DNA of 64,000 nt from Craterostigma plantagineum (lineage: Eukaryota; Streptophyta; Magnoliopsida; Lamiales; Linderniaceae), in contig JAPQWV010001389.1 of the NCBI GenBank assembly GCA_027422505.1, forward strand, positions 27,652 to 91,651. The letters are read 5' to 3'. The notes under the pieces were generated by a model that saw nothing but the letters and a program-made list of their open reading frames with translations, had not been told where the DNA came from and ran no database searches. The position numbers and the translations under genes are program-made. Shown piece by piece: positions 21,201 to 31,687 of this stretch (position 1 is the first letter of the stretch; each line of letters starts with the position of its first letter).

Positions 21201-21981
21201 AGAAGGAGATGCCATCTAATTTCGAGTATTTCGGATGTGCTACTACATTAAGCACAGTTCAGAGTAGGGGAGTAGTTAATGGGGAAGGCTCGGCCATATG
21301 TTTGGAAGAAACTATCTACTCCGAAAGAAAGATAGCAAGATCACAGGTGCAGAACTACACGAGCGACTAAGACAGAATTCTCCGTAGCAAAGTCCTTGCG
21401 CTTCTACCTAGATATCAGTTCGAATGCTCCAGCCCGCCTTTTGCTTATTTGCCGACAGATTTGCAGCCTTGCACATGAGCTGCTCCTGTTCTACTGCAAG
21501 CTCGCTAAGTCATCCTCCAACCGCCCGATCGTGGCATCTCTATGCTTCAACAGCTCGACTAGCTTCATGGCGGCAAGCCACGGCCAGGAGTTGACCAGCA
21601 GAGTGGACATCCTACTTACCTAAGGAGATCGGCGAGGTCCACAGCATTGCAACACAACTCCCACGCTAGCGTAAGAAGACCTGGCTCCAGCAGCAGGAGT
21701 TCGACAAAGAGACCTGATCTATTCGACCAGGTGTCGAGCTTCGAGCTGACGAACGAAGACCTGATCTATCTGATCAGGAGCCCCGAGATTTCTAGCCTGT
21801 GAAGACCTGATCATCTACGGATTTCTGAGCCGGCTCCAGACTGGCATGTAAAAAGCCCGTCATCTGTTCGAGATCCCAAGTCTAGCTCCAGGCTGGCAAG
21901 ACGAGATCTGATATACTCCGTCCTTTACTGATGTCCGAGGTTCACCCATCATCTGTAAAAAGCCTCGTTATCTGTTCGAGG
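21201..21981 (+). other. Non-coding 3' region of Y
   Basis: No gene. It matches 39900-40620 of Z. Diverged single hairpin units persist, including CCTGATC..GATCAGG near 21760-21779. A third purine module (GTTCAGAGTAGGGGAGTAG, near 21250) is present. The match to Z stops before the polypurine tract, so about 300 bp plus most of the 3' LTR were deleted here. Confidence 0.6.
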
Positions 21982-22127
21982 TTCACCCGAATCGGAACCA
22001 CATAAATCTTTGTCCATTTACTTTTCCGTTCTTTCTCTTATGTTTCCAACCATGATTCCATCCGTTTTGGCCCTTACCTTGATTCCCGGACGATAAATCT
22101 TGTTGATCGGGGTCGTAACCCGTATCA
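21982..22127 (+). repeat. Truncated 3' LTR of Y
   Basis: It matches the last 146 bp of LTR B (from TTCACCCGAATC to CGTATCA) and is followed at once by the duplicated ATGCC and the RNase H region of X. Confidence 0.9.
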
Positions 22128-22640
22128 ATGCCATTTTTAACCAAGCCATTACCTGGCGACGAGCTAATCTTATATTTTTCATAGGAGAGCATGCCGTGAG
22201 TTCAGTTCTCCTAAAAAAGGAAGGCAATACCCAAAGACCAGTGTACTTCGCGAGTAAGACAATGCACGGAGCTGAAAGTAGGTATTCCAAAATTGAGAAA
22301 GCAGCCCTCGCGGTGATGGTGTCGGTCCGGAGGTACTCCCATACTTCTTATCTCACTAAGTACGGGTATTCACTAATTTGCCTTTGAAACAGACTCTGAG
22401 TAGGCCAGACCTTTCCGGAAGGATGGTCAAATGGGCAGTTGAGTTGGGTGAGTACGACGTCGAGTTCGAGAGGCGACCTACTATTAAGGGACAAGCCTTG
22501 TCGGATTTCCTGTTAGAGTTTACCCGAGGAGAGACGTCACCAATAGGGAAAGCTTACGTCGACGGTTCATCAACGACAGCCGGAGCTGGGGCAGGTATTC
22601 TCGTTATCACGCTAGAAGGAGATGACCAAATACCTTCCAA
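22128..22640 (+). pseudogene. RNase H region (two domains) of element X, truncated
   Basis: The sequence resumes after Y and reads EHAVSSVLLKKEG, TQRPVYFASKTMHGAE and RYSKIEKAALAVMVSV (first RNase H), then PLKQTLSRPDLSGRMVKWAV and FERRPTIKGQALSDFL. The block KAYVDGSSTTAGAGAGILV begins a second RNase H, a hallmark of the Tat lineage. Shifts near 22165 and 22378 break the frame. Similarity ends near 22625-22640, where the C1 copia sequence begins, so the rest of this domain and all of integrase are lost. Confidence 0.85.
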
Positions 22641-23085
22641 TCATCCACCCCACGGCTAGGGGCTGCAGTCCCCTGGGAACGAGTTCGGTGAGCGGGGGAT
22701 GAACCGAGGATCGTCGGTGATGGCAGCGGTACGGCGGAAGATGTATCAACAGTGGAGTGAGAAGGAGAGGACACAGACGGTTTGGAGGATGTCGCATCGT
22801 GCGACGAGCCCTCCGTGAAGATCCTTTCTGGGTTGCACCATCCGGTGCAACAGAAGAGGCGGAGAGGCCCGTCGACGGGGGGCGTGTCTCTTCAAGGGCG
22901 CTACCAGACATGACTTCGCCACACAAAAGGGAAAGGGAACTAAGACGAAATCGGCGATTAAGGGAAAGAAGAAGAAATCGGAGGGGAGCATCGTCGTCGT
23001 GGTCGGCTTGCTATCGACCTCTATAGAGCCCCAGTCCCACTGGGCTCCCTCGTCGATCACCACATCACGCGTCACGTGGACACGC
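22640..23085 (-). pseudogene. Linker between integrase and RT of C1
   Basis: On the - strand the VTRDVVIDEGAQWDWGS block (around 23075) is the conserved copia segment after integrase. It is followed by a proline- and serine-rich stretch. No reverse transcriptase follows. Confidence 0.6.
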
Positions 23086-24373
23086 TTAGTGACAGGGTCG
23101 TAAGCACAATACGCTTTGGAGCCGCGCTCGTACGATGAAGATCATCTTGCAACCACGATCCTCGAGCTTCTTTAGATGCGGCATCGTGTTCCGGACGTAG
23201 ATGATGTAGCCGAACGTTCTCAGGTGATGCACTGCCGACTTCTTCCCATGCCACGCTTCGAATGGCGTCATGCTGTCCACGCTCTTCGTTGGGCATCGAT
23301 TGAGGATGTATACCGCGGTGGTTAAGGCCTGGCCCCAGAACCACCCTCGCAGCCCTTTCGCCTTGAGCATTCTCCTCGCTGTCACTACCATCGCCCGATT
23401 CCGTCACTCGACCATGCAGTACTTCGCAAACTCGATCGAGGTGAATTCGCCACCACGATCGGTCTGGAGCGCCCCCAACTTCAGCCCGCACTGCCCGTCT
23501 GCCCGTGCTTGGAGTTCCTTGATGGCAGCCGCAGCACGATCCTTTGAAGGGATCGGGGCTACCCACATGTATCGGCTGAGGTCTTCGACGAGCAACAAGA
23601 AGTACTTGATTCTGCTTGGGGTCGTTGGCGTGATCGGCCCGCACAGATCGCCGTGCACATGCTCAAGTCACTGCTTTGCGCGGTAATCGGCTTTTGCTGG
23701 AAATGGGGTGCGCCTCTGCTTTCCAGCTAGGCATGCGTCGCAACTGGTCCACTTGCCCGATCTCCGGCAGACCGTGCACCAGCTCCTCTCGAGCTAGCTT
23801 TCGGAGCGCCGCCATGTTGACATGAGAAAAGCGATCATGCCAATGCCACGCCACCTCATCGCTGCGCCCGTGCACCGTTAAGCACGTTGGCTGTGCTATC
23901 TTGATTCGGAGCAGGTACAGGCGGTTCGCCTCGCGCGTCACCCTTACCAACAGTTGACCACCGAGTACCCGAATCCGCATCACACCAGCATCGATGTCGA
24001 TCTTGAAGCAGCCCTCGTCGAGGTGGCCTAGGCTCATGATGTTCGTCGTCAGCCGGGGAATGAAGTAGAGCCCGGCAAACGACCGAAGCTCCCCATTTTT
24101 TGCACACGAAGACGACGTTGCCCCTCCCTTCAATTCGCGCCACCGAGTCGTCGCCGAAGAGCACGGTGCCGCGCACCTCCACGTCGAGCGTCGAGAAGGC
24201 AGCCCTGGACCCGGACATTTGATTGGTTGCCCCGAGTCCAGGACCCACGTCTCCGCCTCCCACTCCTTTTCTTCGTCGAGCTGCGAGAACACCTTCTCTT
24301 CGTTGATCTCAATCTGGCCCACGGACGACGCCTGCCCAGATTCGCCTCCTCCATGATGATGCGATGCTCCCAC
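23086..24373 (-). pseudogene. Protease and integrase of C1, broken
   Basis: Reading from 24373: the protease block TWVLDSG, then (after a frame change) MSGSRAAFSTLD and LFGDDSVARIEGRG, then AGLYFIPRLTTNIMSLGHLD and WHDRFSHVNMAALRKLAREE (zinc-binding GAG_pre-integrs region). The catalytic core follows at 23658-23404 (HGDLCGPITPTTPSRIKYFL, TDRGGEFTS) and 23391-23086 (LKAKGLRGWFWGQALTTAVY, CPTKSVDSMTPFEAWHGKK). At least three frame changes separate these pieces. Confidence 0.85.
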
Positions 24374-24383
24374 CGGCCCCGGA

Positions 24384-25396
24384 TCAGCCCTGGCGAGCGG
24401 TTCGACCTCCTAAGTTAGCGTCGATTGCAGCGTCGGTTGGGAGAGAATGGGGGAGTACTTTTACGAGACAGAGTGAGGCCTCATCCTCATCCTGGACCGC
24501 ATGGGCCTGCTCCTTCTTGGGCTTCGACCAGCACTCCCGGGCCCAATGGCCCTGCTTGCATCTGCGGCATTCGTCACCCTGCTTGTTCGAGATCGTCGGC
24601 CCACTCGACGACCCACCAGCACACCCACAACCGAGCCCGCGTCGGCCGCCTCCCCTGTTCGTGCCGTCACCTTTTATGCCGCCGCGAGAGTGGTTCCCCG
24701 GCTTCCGCTTTTTTCGTCGCGCGTCCCACACCTTCTCAGTGAGATACAGCTTGCCCTCATGCTGTAGTGAAGCCGACGGTCCATCCAACTCTTCCTCCGC
24801 CTCTTGCAATCGCCCGGTGAGATCGACGACTGTCTTGGTGGATGGATCGAGAAGCGTCTTGATTGCAATCACGATCTGCTTGAAGCGGAGAGGCAGACTC
24901 CGTAGCATCTTGGCTACGATTTCCTTGTCATTCACCTCATCCCCCAATGTGGTGAGGTGCGCCGCCATGCCATTAAGGGGTAGCGCAAACTCCTCTACGG
25001 TCTCACCATCGTTGAACGTGGCGAGGTCTTTGTGACGCAGCTGCTGTGCCGTTGCCTTTTTCACACCCAGGCCTCCTTGGCCGTCTCCTTGGAGCCGATC
25101 GTCGACACCATTTCGGGCGGGACCGCGCTCACCAGTGCATCGAGCGCCATCATGTCTTCCTACTCATCGGCAGTGCCCTTCTTGATGGCGTTTCATAGCG
25201 CTCTCGCCTTCAGCTTCACCTTCATCATGAGCGCCCAGTCAGAGTAATTGGTCTTGGTGAGAACGGGGTAGCTATTCCCGCCGCCCACCTCACAAATCAC
25301 ACGCTGGATCACGGCGCCGGAGGCATCGGCTTTCTTGCTCCCATCGCCCACGATCACGGCGCCGGAGGCATCAACTTTCTTGCTCTCATCGCCCAT
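24384..25396 (-). pseudogene. gag of C1
   Basis: The start at 25396 gives MGDESKKVDASGAV and then YPVLTKTNYSDWALMMKVKL, the usual copia Gag opening. After a frame break the 25064-24384 frame gives a long Gag segment with KMLRSLPLRFKQIVIAIKTL and LTGRLQEAEEEL (UBN2-type), then a basic glycine-rich stretch and the zinc knuckle CRRCKQGHWAREC (CX2CX4HX4C). A tandem duplication of about 50 bp (DASGAVI twice) is visible near the start. Confidence 0.85.
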
Positions 25397-25414
25397 GGTC
25401 CCTGGATGAAACTT

Positions 25415-25426
25415 ACTCTGATACCA
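25415..25426 (-). other. Primer-binding site of C1 (tRNA-iMet)
   Basis: On the - strand TGGTATCAGAGT follows the LTR by 2 bp. It matches the initiator tRNA-Met primer site used by copia elements, with one change at the last base. Confidence 0.85.
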
Positions 25427-25428
25427 GT

Positions 25429-25656
25429 TGTTGGAAAACTCACGCGAACACAGTGAACACGATCTTGTTTTGTGCTACTGAAATCTGCTGCGTTTTCTCT
25501 AGTATTTGCACTTCTTAAATAATAGTTTACATAGACGCTAATAAATGCCTGCAATCAGGCCACTAATTTAGCCTAAACTAATAAGGAAAATATAATCATC
25601 TCCTAATCTATGACTGTGCTAATTAAAGAAGGTAAATCACAAGGATTATTCCTACA
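25429..25656 (-). repeat. 5' LTR of C1
   Basis: On the - strand it begins TGTAGGAATAATCCTTG and ends TTTTCCAACA directly before the PBS. At 228 bp it is short, but the TG..CA ends fit. The partner LTR is not in the window. Confidence 0.75.
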
Positions 25657-25930
25657 CATGATTCTTCTACTTGAAGTGCTGGAATTCTGGGACTATTTCA
25701 AATTAGCTTTTGTTGTTTAAAGCTCCGTCGTTGGATTACTGGGATAGTGTTGTTTGGAAGGGATTTTACATCCCATTAAACTGCCGTTTGATTCCATGGT
25801 GGTGACTTAGCCTTGAACAAAAGCGAATTGGGTTCGAGTGGCTTTTGTGAATAGATGTTGCTGTTAGTGGTAGCCTAGTCCGCCATTAAGATGCTTCTTC
25901 TGCAAATTCGGCCAGAAGCAGATTTCTGAA
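25657..25930. other. Unassigned junction sequence
   Basis: About 270 bp between C1 and the first segment of Z that aligns with Y. It holds no ORF, LTR end or PBS, and may be a diverged leader of Z or unrelated DNA. Confidence 0.4.
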
Positions 25931-26039
25931 GTCAAAACGGCCAACCAAAGTCGGCTTGCATTAATCCGAGACTGACGAATATGCTAACCGGAAATCCGGA
26001 GGAGAGCCAAAGCCTCCTATTTTTGAAGGTCAGCGACAG

Positions 26040-27170
26040 CCGGCGGCTTGCGTGCCCTGAAGGACAGCCGCCGTGGTCGCTGCTCCGGTCGCCGGTGATG
26101 CCCACGCCGGAATTGCATTTCGGAACCCGTTTGTAAGTTTTCAAACTTTTGGGGTATTAAAGGGAACTATAGAAATGAGGGGTTAACTTTGTTATTTTCC
26201 TTAGGACCAAATTCCGTGAAATCTATGATCTGGGGGTGAAATGGAATTTTGATAATATCGGGGTTATATAGTTATTTCACCTAGGGTTCTGATGGGCTTG
26301 GGCCCTTAGAATTAAAATTTTGGACTATATAATTAATTTCGTGAGTGGCTTAAATCAATTGTTTGGGCTTTTAGGTCCGATAGACTTTAAAATATTTGGG
26401 GCTGGTATTATTTTATTAGGTTGCAGGAATTAATCACTTTTCACTGACTGGAATTATTTTAAAAATAACTATTTTGGGATTATTTAAATTAATTTTCATA
26501 GATCGCTAGAAGTAATTATTTCAGGTTGCTAAAATAAATTAAGTGTGGGGTTTTTGAGTCGAGGGACTTAAATGAATGGGCTTGATTTATTTTATTAGGC
26601 TCTCAAATTAATTATTTGGCTAGAATATTTGGACTACTGGAATTATTGTCATTGGGCCGCTAGCCAGTAGGTCCCATCAGGACACCCAAAGGTACAGCCT
26701 AGGACAGACAGTGACAAGCGTACTACTGTCAGACTGATATATCCTCTGTCTGACCATAATGTTCGTCGACCTGCACCCTCTGTGTGTCCCCTGGTCGGCT
26801 GTAAACAGTCTCGTCCTTTTCACACCCTAATGTCAGGATTAGCTGGGATTATGTACCTCCTCCGTACACTGTGGACCTCTTGCTTTCCTACGTAGCTACG
26901 GACCTCTAGATTTCCTACTTAGCTACCTTTGACCTCTGACCCTCCTACTTAGCTAACCTATATCTCGAAATCTGACCGCCCTAAATCACCGGATTAGGAG
27001 AAATACTGGGCTAGGCGCTGAAATGAGGCTTACTTCTAACCTGCCATAACGTACTGTTTCCACTATGCAGTTACTAAATGATATTTTATCATTGTTTTGT
27101 CTCACAACGCTTATTACGTCTTGTGCATTGAAGTTGCTTGTGGTTGTGGTTTTGCAGATTTGGTAGGTAT
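26040..27170 (+). other. Non-coding 5' internal region of Z
   Basis: No gene. It corresponds to 16700-17520 of Y but carries about 300 bp of extra AT-rich sequence (26340-26640) not found in Y. Confidence 0.65.
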
Positions 27171-27900
27171 AATGTCCAGCTCTCCGCTGGCGACCAAAGT
27201 CTCCTGGTTCCAGGCGGAAACCAAAGCCTTTAAGCACTGCCGTAGCTCCAGACGAAGTTGGAGACCGTAAGCCTGGCTTAGATCCAGGCTAGGAGCGAAA
27301 CCCGTAAGCCCTGGCATAGATCCAGGTTGGAGCAAAGTCCATAAGCCCTGGCTCAGGTCCAGGCTAGACACGAAGCCTCTAAGCCCTGACGTAGCTCCAG
27401 ATGGAGAAGAAGCCTACAAGACTGGCTTAGATTCAGGCTGGAAGAGAAGACCGTAAGCCTGGCTTAGACCCAGGCTAGGAGCGAAACCCCGTAAGCCCTG
27501 GCATAGATCCAGGTTGGGAGCAAAGTCCATAAGCCCTGGCTCAGGTCCAGATTGGACCCGAAGCCTCCAAGCCCCGACGTAGCTCCAGATGGAGAAGAAG
27601 CCTATTAGACATGGCTTAAATTCATGCTGGCAGAGAAGACCATAAGCCTGGCTTAGACCCAGGCTAGGAGCGAAACCCCATAAGCCATGTCATAGATCCA
27701 GGTTGGGAGCGAAGTCCATCTCAGACCCAGGCTGGACATAAAGCCTCTAAGCTCCAACGTAGCTCCAGATGGAAAAGAAGGCCATAAGCCCTAGCTCCGG
27801 TCCTGATATGGAAATGAAGCATGTAAGCCTGGCTTGGATCCAGGTTGGAAAAGAAGCCTCTAAGCCCTGGCTCAGATCCAGGCTGGAAAGAACGCTCAGG
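27170..27900 (+). repeat. Hairpin-forming tandem array with a 187-bp higher-order unit
   Basis: Basic units of about 42-47 bp contain AGCCTGGCTTAGACCCAGGC or related inverted repeats. Four unit types recur in the same order, with the same type at about 27262, 27450 and 27636, a higher-order period near 187 bp repeated three times. The array corresponds to 17541-17950 of Y, where this higher order is not evident. Confidence 0.8.
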
Positions 27901-28105
27901 TTTCGGTTTACTCCGGACTAGGATGCCTGTTGGCACTTGAAACAAAAAATATGCCCATGTTTTGGATTACTCCGGACTAGGATGCCTGTTGGCGCTCAAA
28001 ACTATTTCGTTGCCCAGATTTCGGATTACTCTGGACTAGGATGCTGTTGGCGCTCGAAATGAAAAATACGCCCAAGTCTTGGATTACTCCAGGCTAGGAT
28101 ACTTG
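27900..28105 (+). repeat. Tandem repeat, about 60-bp unit, four copies
   Basis: Each unit contains GGATTACTCCGGACTAGGAT followed by GCCTGTTGGCGCTC, with small changes. It is absent from the matching place in Y. Confidence 0.75.
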
Positions 28106-28450
28106 CTGGCGATAGAATCGGCCATTGCGGTAGAGCTCCTAAGCTCCAATTTGAACCAGCCATGCTGGTCGACCGGCCAATGCCGGCAGAGCTCCTAAGC
28201 TCCAATATGAACCAACCAATGTTGGCAGAACCGGCCAATGCCGGCAGAGCTCCTAAGCTCCAATTTGAACCAATCAACGCTGGCAGAACCAGCCAATGCC
28301 GGCAGAGCTCCTAAGCTCCAATTAGAACCAGCCAATGCTGGCAGAACCGGCCAATGTCGACAGAGCTCCTAAGCTCCAATTATAACCAGCCAATGCTGGC
28401 CGGACCCGAAATGGGATAGAACCAGCCAATGCTGACTGAGAGCTCCTAAC
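28105..28450 (+). repeat. Tandem repeat, about 61-bp unit, about six copies
   Basis: Units are built on AACCAGCCAATGCTGGCAGA and GCAGAGCTCCTAAGCTCCAA. Each contains inverted pieces (GCCA..TGGC and GAGCT..AGCTC). It is not seen in Y. Confidence 0.8.
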
Positions 28451-29245
28451 TTCCACTCAACCCAAAAGGGGATAGAATCTGCCAAGGCCGGTCTCACGAA
28501 AGAAAGCTCCTAGGCTCCGGTTCAACCCCAAGCAAAGGACAAAACCAGCAAGCGATGGCCTTACACAAACCGAGAAGGTTCCCTGATATTCTACTAACCT
28601 GGAAAAATAAAAAAACAAGGGTGTCGGATCTAGCCTACCTAGGAGTTCCCTGGTACCCGTATCCATTTATCAATACCCTCTCTAATGAAAATTTCAGATG
28701 TAAATGCGGTAACACGATGGAAGGAGAGCACGTAGGGGGCGAACGTCCCTCATAGCAAACATCCAGGGTATTAAAGGGGATCGGACGCAGACCACCCATG
28801 AGTACAATGGAAAAAATTGAAATTGGTAAATTAGGGGGTACACCACGTACTTCGAATGCGCTGACAAGCATCAGCACAATTCGAAGTAGGGGGAGTGGAG
28901 AGAGGTAGTAGTACAGATCCCCACAGTGACAGAGAGGCGGACCACAAATACTTAAGGAAAACGTTCCTAGGATAAAAACAGGCTCTAGGTGGAAAGCTTA
29001 CCTGGTAGCCTACTGACCTGGCGATGACGAGCCCCCACTCTATAAAAATGAAAGCAAGGAGCGCTGGGTTTCAGCCTACAAAATGTCTCCCAGGTACATG
29101 TTTAAATATGCCCTTAACCTTCCAAATGAAAGTGTTGGATGTGAATGTAGTAGGATGTTGAGAGGGAAGCGCAAGAGACAGAAATGTCGCCCATAAGTAA
29201 AAATCCAGAGTACCGCAATCTGCGAGATGGATTAGCGTGGGTACT
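28451..29245 (+). other. Non-coding region of Z up to the W insertion
   Basis: No gene. The hairpin GCGCTGACAAGCATCAGCAC followed by AATTCGAAGTAGGGGGAGTG (28858-28905) matches the Y modules. The last 15 bp before W (ATTAGCGTGGGTACT) align with Y near 18955. Confidence 0.65.
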
Positions 29246-31687
29246 TGATCGCGTGCATGTGCGTTAATAAATTGAACAAAGGTTCGTGCAAGTACGTCAA
29301 GTAATAATTAAAACGAATATATTATAACTAGCACCACGCGCCATAGGCAATGTACCTATCGTTTGTAGAATAGCTATAGCGAATATCCGAGTAGCGAACA
29401 CAAGGAATAAATTGAGTACTAGTAGTAACATATCATTTCAATATTTAGCCTAAATAAATATTTTTTTAATTGTAGTTTGATTTATAAATAAATTCTAACA
29501 ACTTAACCTAGCAAAACCAATAGCTTTAAACGCAACTTAAATATTTAAAAATAACCTTTATGTAAAACAAATGTGCCGGGATTTTGAATCCCGCTAGGTA
29601 TCATTGACGAGGCCGTAAATTATCGTTAACACAAATATATTGACTAAGTCGCGGTAATTCCTACTCACGTCCGAATTTGCTGTCGCCCTAGACGGTTGTG
29701 AGAATATATATTAATTTACCTAAGCGAGGATCGATTATTTGCTGTAGCCCTATAATCGAACTCCTATCATTTTATGAAAGGCCTAACTGTTTTTTCTAGC
29801 TGTCACCCTGAAAAGATATTACCACGAATCATATCAACACATAGACATATCGAAGTGATATTCAATCCAACACATAGACATACTGAATTGAAGAACAAAA
29901 TCATAAATGATAAATACCAACATTTCATGATCACGAGTATTTTACATCCAATATTTCTACCTAACGTTCATCTCATCCCAAGCACGTGAAAATTAGCCAC
30001 TCATACGAAATATTAATACGACGAGAATCGTAAATAATAAAGTGAAATTAAACATATTTCTTCCTGAATCTCGCCTTCGGGTTAATATTTCTTTGAGGAC
30101 GTTTGTCGAGCAGGTGGTGGACGAGTTGGGAATGGCTCACGGTAACCACTTGGCTGCCCCTTCTTTAGCTCCTAACATGCCGCATCCCAATCGTAGTCCA
30201 AAGGATAGCGTATTACCTCGCTCGTTACTGCTTCGCTGTAATCGTTGTGTGCTCTGACGATCCCATTCGCTGTCCCTCGGCACGAACAGCCCCGGAGTAG
30301 CGAAATTGATTCTCCTCAGCCGTGTATGCTCGTGAATGCTTCGGTTTATTCAGAGGAGGTTACGGGAATTTCACGTGGCAGCTGCGAGCTTGAGGTGGTG
30401 TAGTGTTCGGCCCTCAAGATGTGTCGTTCGTGAGGTCCTCCTTGATGAGGTGTCTCCTTGAGGTGGGTGAGGTGTGGATGATCGATGGTGTATGTTGAGT
30501 AGAGTGGTCGATGGTTGATGGTGAGGTGGGTGCTTGGTGTGGTTGAGCCATTGTTCAAATAGTGTGAGATAGCGCGCTATATATCGCGCTATTGCATATT
30601 TTCGGGAAAAAACGCGTCAACGCGTACTAAAATTCGCGTTATTCCCTAAAAGCTTACGCTATTTTACGCTTTTTGCGCTATTTTGAAAATACTCGCGCTA
30701 TTTGGGTATTGATCAAAATCACCTGTGTAATTCGTAAATTTATTCATAATAATGTAGTCATATTAAGACTAATTTTGGAATAGTAATACATCGATGAATT
30801 GTGTAATATGGTTAAAGTAATTTGAAAATATTAACCAATTTATATCTCAAGGCTTTCCATTATCAACAGAAAATTAATAGTGCAAAAAATATTGGTTATT
30901 TTATTTTAAAAGTAATTTCACACAAATTTATATTAATATCTGATAAAAAGATTTGATAATTTGAAAACATAAATTTACTAGTTAAAAAAATATTGATTAT
31001 TTAGTCACATAACTACAATAATGACATAAAAAAATGACCAACATAGTATATTTATATTTATTATATATTATATATAATTTATACATTATATATAGATTAT
31101 CCGAAATACTCACGCAATGCGCTACGCTATTTACGCTACGTGCTAACGGCACTAAAACGCGACACACTACGCCATACGCTTTTTAAAACATTGGGTTGAG
31201 CAAGAGGTCGATGGTGTGGTCGATGGTTTTTTTGGTGAGAAGTTCGATCCCCTCTGTAGCTCCATAGGTCTTTCTTTTATAAAGTTTTCAGAAAACATGA
31301 TATGGATTTTCCTCAGACATGGCATCGGCCCTCCCCATTTTCCTAAGGTAGTTGATTCTTCAACTTGATGTTTCAACTTTTGTGCTCATAGGGACTTGCA
31401 AGGCTTCATTTGTCCCTCCATATATTTCCTTTTTTTTTTTAATTTATCACTTGGCTTGGGAAGCTGGGCTTTTATCTTTGGGCTGATATTTATTCTTCGG
31501 CCCAATTGATTTGGACCGATATTTGGTTCAATGGTGCCCGAATATTTCTGGTTGTAGGTCTTTTTGCGAATATCTGTCAATAATTAAATATAAACGTATA
31601 AGCATAATATTCGATGTAATTTATATTAATATCAACCGATAATACGCTTTTACGGGGTATAAAATATAATATAAATTCCATTTATCA
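29246..31687 (-). repeat. 3' LTR of W
   Basis: It is 2442 bp long. On the - strand it starts TGATAAATGGAATTTATATT and ends CACGCGATCA. It closely matches 34991-37380 and contains a hAT-type MITE (30549-31193). Confidence 0.92.
30549..31193. mobile_element. hAT-type MITE in the 3' LTR of W
   Basis: The ends are CATTGTT(T) and its inverse. The 8-bp duplication GGTTGAGC lies at 30541-30548 and 31194-31201. Near the ends are many GCGCTA/TAGCGC motifs. The same MITE at the same site occurs in the other LTR, so it was present before W copied itself. Confidence 0.85.

Larger units (their letters stand above)
14221..22127 (+). mobile_element. Element Y: coding-free gypsy element of the X/Z family, inserted in pol of X
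   Basis: LTR B (14221-14842) and a 3' LTR reduced to its last 146 bp (21982-22127) bound the element. The target duplication ATGCC is perfect (14216-14220 and 22128-22132), and removal restores the RT-to-RNase H reading of X. Internally Y has a PBS, a leader, a hAT-type MITE, tandem arrays, an antisense-ORF remnant and more arrays, with no gag or pol. It matches Z for most of its length and is a non-autonomous derivative of an X-like element. Confidence 0.9.
2926..22640 (+). mobile_element. Element X: degenerate Tat-type Ty3/gypsy retrotransposon, interrupted by V and Y
   Basis: Order on the + strand: LTR A; antisense ORF (3639-4358); gag (4607 to about 6050); protease (about 6130-6700); reverse transcriptase, first half (to 7400); V insertion; reverse transcriptase, second half (13692-14220); Y insertion; RNase H (22128 to about 22640). 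The zinc-finger-like CxFH..HC..L motif, the DGSS-type second RNase H block and the antisense ORF point to the Tat lineage. Integrase is absent: the element is cut off in the second RNase H where copia element C1 begins. An alternative reading, with Z as its 3' non-coding part and LTR C as its 3' LTR, cannot be excluded. Confidence 0.7.
22640..25656 (-). mobile_element. Element C1: 3'-truncated copia retrotransposon
   Basis: Reading the - strand from 25656: 5' LTR (25656-25429), PBS, gag (25396-24384), protease and integrase (24373-23086), linker (to about 22640). Reverse transcriptase, RNase H and the 3' LTR are missing, so the left boundary is a deletion junction with X. Its coding part is clearly GC-richer than the elements around it, suggesting a different family history. 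Confidence 0.85.

Noticed and set aside
24364..25035. 223-codon + strand ORF
   Set aside because: It is opposite the recognised gag of C1 with its zinc knuckle. High GC content produces long mirror frames.
30549..31193. Bacterial-type terminators or a replication origin in the GCGCTA-rich segment
   Set aside because: The motifs are explained as subterminal repeats of a MITE with an 8-bp duplication.
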